The notes under the pieces were generated by a model that had not been told where the DNA came from, ran no database searches, and worked only from the letters and a program-made list of their open reading frames with translations. A stretch of 64,000 nucleotides of DNA from Pedobacter nutrimenti. GTDB taxonomy: Bacteria > Bacteroidota > Bacteroidia > Sphingobacteriales > Sphingobacteriaceae. This document shows, in pieces, positions 60,293 to 64,000 of this stretch. Both the position numbers and the translations under genes were made by a program. Where the stretch lies: contig NZ_QKLU01000004.1 in NCBI RefSeq assembly GCF_003208655.1, positions 248,001 through 312,000 on the forward strand, given 5' to 3'. Numbering within the stretch: the first letter of the stretch is position 1; every line of letters starts with the position of its first letter.

Positions 60293-61162
60293 TTACGATT
60301 TTTTAACGGTGTCGTTAATGTAATTCTCTAAGGTAGTAAAACCTTTCACACTCACCACACCATGACCTTCGGGAACAGCAGAGCCGTCGACCACCGCTTC
60401 GGTCATTTTAATAAAGTTATGGATCGCGTTGTCCGTGAAACCCATTTTTTTAATCACACCTTCCCATTGTTCGCGCGGAATCTGCTCTGCTTTCACCTCC
60501 CTGCCCAAGGCCTTAGCAAAAGCCGCAGCGACATCTAAAGCGGTATAGGTTTGGGGCCCTTCCAATTCGTAAGTAATGCTGTCGCTTTCTTCACGGACCA
60601 TAATTTCAGCAGCAATTTGCGCCACATCCTGTGGCGAAATCATGTGAATGGGCAGCTCTACAGGATAAAAACTATGTAAAACACCATCTGTTTTAATCTG
60701 TTCCAGGCTCATTGCCCAATTGCTGAAATAATAGGCCGGCCGGATAAAAACCTGGTGCACAGGCAGGCCTTCAAAAGCATGTTCCAGCATATAGGACATT
60801 TCCAGGTTTCCCTTTCCACTGGCATGCTGCGCCCCTACCGAGGAAAGTCCAACCACTTTTCTGATCCCCGAGCCCTGTATTGCTGCGCGGTAATTGTCCA
60901 GAATGTCCCTGGTTTCTTTTAAGACATCCTCACTTTTGCCGGTCTCTGGGGTAATGACAAAAAGGATTTCCCCGTTTTCAAAAACAGATTTTAACGAAGG
61001 CAGGTCCAGGGCATCGGCAACACCAATGTTTGCTCCTTGTTTTTCCAGGTCTGCTCCTTTTTTCTGTTCACGGACAATGCCTTTTACCGGAAGTTTTTTT
61101 TCTAACAAATGACGGGCAACCGCCGATCCAACTTGCCCCGATGCTCCTAATACGATATACAT
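60293..61162 (-). CDS. NmrA-like NAD(P)-binding protein
   Basis: A 289-residue atypical SDR from ATG 61162 (MYIVLGASGQVGSAVARHLL). The upstream open frame to 61273 is hydrophobic and unlikely to be translated. The GASGQVG motif at about 6-12 binds NAD(P). The middle has KVVGLSSVGAQHASGKGNLE and FIRPAYYFSNWAMSLEQI; no catalytic Tyr-x-x-x-Lys is seen in the classical place, as in NmrA/HSCARG redox-sensing or quinone-reductase-like members. It is the first gene of a pair with the ASCH protein. Confidence 0.9.
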   Translation of the reverse strand: MYIVLGASGQVGSAVARHLLEKKLPVKGIVREQKKGADLEKQGANIGVADALDLPSLKSVFENGEILFVITPETGKSEDVLKETRDILDNYRAAIQGSGIRKVVGLSSVGAQHASGKGNLEMSYMLEHAFEGLPVHQVFIRPAYYFSNWAMSLEQIKTDGVLHSFYPVELPIHMISPQDVAQIAAEIMVREESDSITYELEGPQTYTALDVAAAFAKALGREVKAEQIPREQWEGVIKKMGFTDNAIHNFIKMTEAVVDGSAVPEGHGVVSVKGFTTLENYINDTVKKS

Positions 61163-61246
61163 GGCTTTAATCTGGTTGATAAATGATTCGATGTTAAAAA
61201 CAAAGCAGCAAAAGAAAAGTTTAACTTTATAGCATCCAATCAGGCA

Positions 61247-61501
61247 ATGGTAGAACCCGGGCGGATACAACACGCCAAGTACGTATCACAAAAAGCAGAT
61301 CGGCTCGAAGAATTCAAAAAGGAAAAAGAGGTCTATGACATTATGGATTTCATATTCCAGCCGTTAAGCACCGCTTTGACCCTGCTATTTTATTGGGAAT
61401 TTAAAAAGGATGGTTTGTTAAAGAAAGCAGAACAGCAAAAAAAGTTCAGGCTCTGCTTTCTGATTTTGATCGTTTTGGTCTTTTTAATCACCTATTTATA
61501 A
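61247..61501 (+). CDS. Small single-helix membrane protein
   Basis: An 84-residue protein with a Lys/Glu-rich N-terminus (RLEEFKKEKEVYDIMDFI) and a C-terminal transmembrane helix (about 66-83, LCFLILIVLVFLITYL). Another start at the ATG 61343 (MDFIFQPLSTALTLLFYWEF) is possible. Its last 10 bp overlap the convergent gene 61492-62256. No family is recognised, and it may be a weakly supported gene. Confidence 0.5.
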   Translation: MVEPGRIQHAKYVSQKADRLEEFKKEKEVYDIMDFIFQPLSTALTLLFYWEFKKDGLLKKAEQQKKFRLCFLILIVLVFLITYL

Positions 61502-62256
61502 ACCACGTAATTCACTTTGTCAACACCTGTATTGCCCGATTTAGGATGATAGGCATATACCGTCATTTCATAATTTCCTTCAAAATCGATTGGAAAATCT
61601 CCTTCAAACAAATTCGTTGAAACCAACGACAAGTTCACTTCTTTCACCAGCTTTCCATCTTTTTTAAGTATTCCTTTTACTTCAATATCTTCCGAATTCC
61701 AAACCCCGCCTTTTTCTACCACACAGCCACACATCATCACCACATTGGCCTGAAACTGAAATGGTTTGTTTTTTATAGAAACCAGTGAAATGTACTGGTG
61801 CGTACGTGGTTTGAGTATATCAATAATAAAACCCGGAATTTCCAGAATAATTCCATCTCCTAAAATGTCCTTACCAGGAATGAGCCAAAGTTCTGTGCTC
61901 ACTTTTGCTTGTGCCTGCTTCAGGTTAAGTGGAGAACTCACGTCAATACTCACAAAAGTAGGCTCATCGATATCTATGGCTGCCATAAAACCTGCTGTTT
62001 GCCCATCAGCAATAGACAGGTCTCTCGATTTAGGCGTTTTCATAATCAAATCTGTATTTCCGGTCTGGCCTGAGGTTTTCCCTTCTGCTAAAATCTGATT
62101 GTTTACCTTGTTACGGATAATTACATAAGCGCCCCCCAGGGAACTGCCAATAAATTTTGCGTCCCTTGCTTTTGCCCTGACAACGATTTTGGTTTCTTTG
62201 GCGAATACGCTCAGGCCAAAACAAGCTAGGGCAATCATAAAAAGAATTTTTTTCAT
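61492..62256 (-). CDS. Exported protein, operon partner of MarR
   Basis: A 254-residue secreted protein. The signal peptide is about 1-19 (LACFGLSVFA). The mature part is beta-rich: KIVVRAKARDAKFIGSSLGG, ADGQTAGFMAAIDIDEPTFV, then a last domain around EGDFPIDFEGNYEMTVYAYH that resembles an Ig-like or transthyretin-like module. It starts 4 bp after the MarR gene on the same strand, so MarR and this protein form an operon, and MarR probably controls its own operon through the palindrome at 62799. Confidence 0.75.
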   Translation of the reverse strand: MKKILFMIALACFGLSVFAKETKIVVRAKARDAKFIGSSLGGAYVIIRNKVNNQILAEGKTSGQTGNTDLIMKTPKSRDLSIADGQTAGFMAAIDIDEPTFVSIDVSSPLNLKQAQAKVSTELWLIPGKDILGDGIILEIPGFIIDILKPRTHQYISLVSIKNKPFQFQANVVMMCGCVVEKGGVWNSEDIEVKGILKKDGKLVKEVNLSLVSTNLFEGDFPIDFEGNYEMTVYAYHPKSGNTGVDKVNYVVYK

Positions 62257-62260
62257 CAGT

Positions 62261-62761
62261 TTATGGTTTAGATTGGATTAATTGTAAATATTCTTCCTTA
62301 AACCTGTTGTGAAAAGAAGTCTTTTTAAGGGCACCATCTATATTGTCCAGATGGGTCAGTATCCCCAGGTCTTCTTCCAGCATCGCCAAAATTGCCCGCT
62401 CACAGCTGTCCCAGATCATTTCTAAATGAGGCAATAATTTAACCGCTTTGCCAGACAGGGAAATCATTTGTTTTCTTTTGTCGGTATTGTCTTTTTTGAT
62501 TTTTAAATATCCCTTTTCGGACATCTTTTTGACCGTAATCACCAAAGAGGGATGACTATACCCCAAAAGCTCTGCGATATCTGCAATGGAAAGCGTCTCC
62601 TTTTTTTGCAGCAACATAAAAACAAGGTACCAGTGGGGTTCTACATCTATGTTCAGCTCCTTATACAACTTCCGGACATCGTGCGACATTCTGTCGCTGA
62701 TCCTTTTCAGTCTGCTGTCCAGCGCCTTATAGCCAAGATCTTTAATAAAATCAACGTTCAT
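62261..62761 (-). CDS. MarR-family transcriptional regulator
   Basis: A 166-residue regulator from the ATG at 62761 (MNVDFIKDLGYKALDSRLKR); the frame extends to 62800 without further support. The winged helix-turn-helix covers about 45-115: LSIADIAELLGYSHPSLVIT, VKKMSEKGYLKIKKDNTDKR, with the wing KKDNTDKRKQMISLSGK. The flanking helices form the dimer. It lies 38 bp from a perfect palindrome (62799-62822) that is its likely operator. It precedes an exported-protein gene in one operon. Confidence 0.9.
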   Translation of the reverse strand: MNVDFIKDLGYKALDSRLKRISDRMSHDVRKLYKELNIDVEPHWYLVFMLLQKKETLSIADIAELLGYSHPSLVITVKKMSEKGYLKIKKDNTDKRKQMISLSGKAVKLLPHLEMIWDSCERAILAMLEEDLGILTHLDNIDGALKKTSFHNRFKEEYLQLIQSKP

Positions 62762-62798
62762 TGGATGTTCTTTTTTGTAAATATATAAAAAAGTAATC

Positions 62799-62822
62799 AA
62801 CTATATAGTTAGCTATATAGTT
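62799..62822. promoter_or_regulatory. Palindromic operator candidate for MarR
   Basis: AACTATATAG and its reverse complement CTATATAGTT with TTAG between them form a perfect 10-bp-arm palindrome, 38 bp upstream of the MarR start. MarR dimers typically bind such sites in their own promoter. Confidence 0.7.
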
Positions 62823-62836
62823 TCATTAAAAAAGAA

Positions 62837-62856
62837 AAGGCTTAATAAAAAGCCTT
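62837..62856 (-). terminator. Terminator hairpin of the sigma/anti-sigma operon
   Basis: AAGGCTT and AAGCCTT form a 7-bp stem with a 6-base A/T loop. On the minus strand a T-rich tract follows, about 40 bp after the stop of the gene 62898-63494. Confidence 0.7.
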
Positions 62857-62897
62857 AGATGAAAAATAAATTAATTGGTCACTTAAATTATAGGTTT

Positions 62898-63494
62898 TTA
62901 TTCCAAACCCTGCTTTAAATTTTCCAGTTCTTCAATCAGCGCCTTCACTTCTTTAATTTGTTTTTTGTGCTTTTTGAGTTTGCCCCAGGCCGTAATCCCT
63001 CCCATGTAGGCAGTGATGATCAGCATAGCCGTAAACCTGTAGGTGGCCGTGACTTTTGCAGTAACTTCCCAGGCATACAACATCATGGCCAGCCACAACA
63101 ACACCACATAAACCCAGCTGTATTTGGTCAGAATGTCTCTTTGAAGATCTAGTTTTTTAATCTGGTACTCCACAAAGCCTTTGCCTGGCACATCAAAATC
63201 GATTTTCTTAAAAGCATAACTTTTCCAGCTGATGATTACAAAAACCACCATTAACAAATACACCATGGCGATACTAACTTTAAATGGCCATTGATATTGT
63301 TTTTCAAAGCTAAAGTATACCCAGGCAATCACCGCCATAGCCACAATAAAACCGATACTCATGCACACATTAGACAGCAGCAAACGTTTTCTGTTTTTTA
63401 GCCAGTTGTTTTTTTGTTCGGCAAACCTGCGTTGGTCTGTACCGGTCTGTACAGGCTGGGCCTGCCAGCTATTTTTTAAATCGTCAAAATCCAT
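62898..63494 (-). CDS. Membrane protein, probable anti-sigma partner
   Basis: A 198-residue protein. It begins MDFDDLKNSWQAQPVQTGTD, a motif (Leu-Lys-x-x-Trp-x-x-x-Pro) that is common in small membrane anti-sigma-like proteins of Bacteroidota. It has four transmembrane helices (about 38-60, 65-85, 126-142, 150-168) and a C-terminal helical, Lys-rich tail (KKHKKQIKEVKALIEELENL). It overlaps the sigma factor gene by 11 bp, so it is translated with it and probably holds the sigma factor inactive at the membrane. Confidence 0.75.
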   Translation of the reverse strand: MDFDDLKNSWQAQPVQTGTDQRRFAEQKNNWLKNRKRLLLSNVCMSIGFIVAMAVIAWVYFSFEKQYQWPFKVSIAMVYLLMVVFVIISWKSYAFKKIDFDVPGKGFVEYQIKKLDLQRDILTKYSWVYVVLLWLAMMLYAWEVTAKVTATYRFTAMLIITAYMGGITAWGKLKKHKKQIKEVKALIEELENLKQGLE

Positions 63495-63999
63495 TTGCTT
63501 GTGTTGTTTGCATGAGTTTAAGTAAACGTGTTTTGATGCGGTTAATTTTTACCCCCACATTCGACAGGTTGAGTCCAACGATCTCCGCAATATCCTTATA
63601 GCTTTTATCTTCCAGCACCAAAGAAATGATCAGCCTGTCCTGGGTTTCCAGCTGACTGATGCAATACCTCATGTGCTCGAGCCGCTGTTCCTGTTCTTTT
63701 TTGTCGGAAAGCGTTTCCTCATAGGGCAATTGCACCGAATCTGGCAGGGATACATGATCGTGTTTTTTATTTTTCAAATTATAGCTAAAGGCCGTGTTCA
63801 CCGCAATCCGGTAGATCCAGGTACTTACTCTTGCCTGTCCTTTAAAATTCTGCAGGCTTTTCCAGACCTGGAACAGAATCTCCTGATACAGATCATTGGC
63901 ATGGGATACGTCATACAGATAAGCCCTGCAAATACGGTAAATACTTGCATGGTTCTCTTTAATCAGTTCATTAAATTCCTGTTCTTTGATATCGGGCAT
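63484..63999 (-). CDS. ECF-family RNA polymerase sigma factor
   Basis: A 171-residue ECF sigma factor with start ATG at 63999, one base from the window end, so the upstream region is not visible. Region 2 is around RICRAYLYDVSHANDLYQEI and LFQVWKSLQNFKGQARVSTW; the linker is short, and region 4 is around LETQDRLIISLVLEDKSYKD and IAEIVGLNLSNVGVKINRIK. It belongs to the ordinary ECF class rather than the Sus-linked subgroup and is followed by an 11-bp-overlapping membrane protein that probably acts as its anti-sigma. Confidence 0.93.
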   Translation of the reverse strand: MPDIKEQEFNELIKENHASIYRICRAYLYDVSHANDLYQEILFQVWKSLQNFKGQARVSTWIYRIAVNTAFSYNLKNKKHDHVSLPDSVQLPYEETLSDKKEQEQRLEHMRYCISQLETQDRLIISLVLEDKSYKDIAEIVGLNLSNVGVKINRIKTRLLKLMQTTQANGF

Positions 64000-64000
64000 A

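Overview
This window looks like a chromosomal segment of a Bacteroidota bacterium, most likely Sphingobacteriaceae and close to Pedobacter. The signs are two SusC/SusD outer-membrane uptake pairs, a FecR-type anti-sigma factor, ECF sigma factors of the Bacteroidetes type, a DUF3667 protein, a 7TMR-DISM histidine kinase, Rpn-family nucleases, and lipoproteins and secreted proteins with Bacteroidota-style signal sequences. No rRNA, tRNA or CRISPR array was recognised. The species call is inference from gene content only. Layout, left to right. 0-13 kb is a mosaic of small and house-keeping genes: a cut-off lipoprotein, a metallophosphoesterase, a short-chain dehydrogenase with an AraC regulator, a broken Rpn gene, a cupin, a TonB-dependent receptor with a small Cys-rich partner, and a VOC protein. 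Two small membrane proteins sharing a PGWHTTIY motif occur far apart (1.5 and 11.1 kb). An ankyrin gene at 12.4 kb appears frameshifted. 13.3-18.3 kb holds a TPR membrane protein, an exported protein and a histidine kinase/response regulator pair; two copies of a 42-bp element with a perfect palindrome lie upstream of these genes and probably tie them into one regulon. 19.4-23.5 kb is an accessory patch of small orphan genes (GNAT, DUF4265, HAD, unknowns). 23.6-31.5 kb is the most striking part: an AT-rich defence island with a complete two-gene SIR2-HerA antiphage system followed 127 bp later by a complete four-gene Qat system (KAP ATPase QatA, QatB, QueC-like QatC, TatD-like QatD), all on the plus strand. 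A small ORF and a stub gene precede it, and decayed coding fragments follow. 33-41.5 kb is a minus-strand nutrient-uptake operon (FecR, STN-containing SusC, SusD, TlpA-like thioredoxin, small exported protein) without its usual adjacent ECF sigma gene; upstream of FecR there is instead a RelE-type toxin-antitoxin pair, a decayed gene, a TonB-domain protein and a PIN/VapC pair, with 64-bp and 22-bp direct repeats that suggest rearrangement. 45-49.7 kb carries a paiA/paiB-like pair divergent from a MocR/PdxR regulator, a phosphotransferase and a fatty-acid desaturase. 49.9-57.6 kb is a second SusC/SusD locus with a Tat-exported phosphoesterase, ended by a 20-bp-stem terminator and divergent from a TetR gene. 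57.6-64 kb contains membrane and regulatory genes: an orphan ECF sigma factor, an NmrA/ASCH pair, a MarR regulator with a palindromic operator and its exported partner, and an ECF sigma factor overlapped by a probable membrane anti-sigma protein. Functional reading: the two Sus loci import oligomeric nutrients under sigma/anti-sigma or TetR control, while the 19-45 kb stretch is a turnover zone where defence systems, toxin-antitoxin modules and orphan immunity-like genes accumulate and decay.
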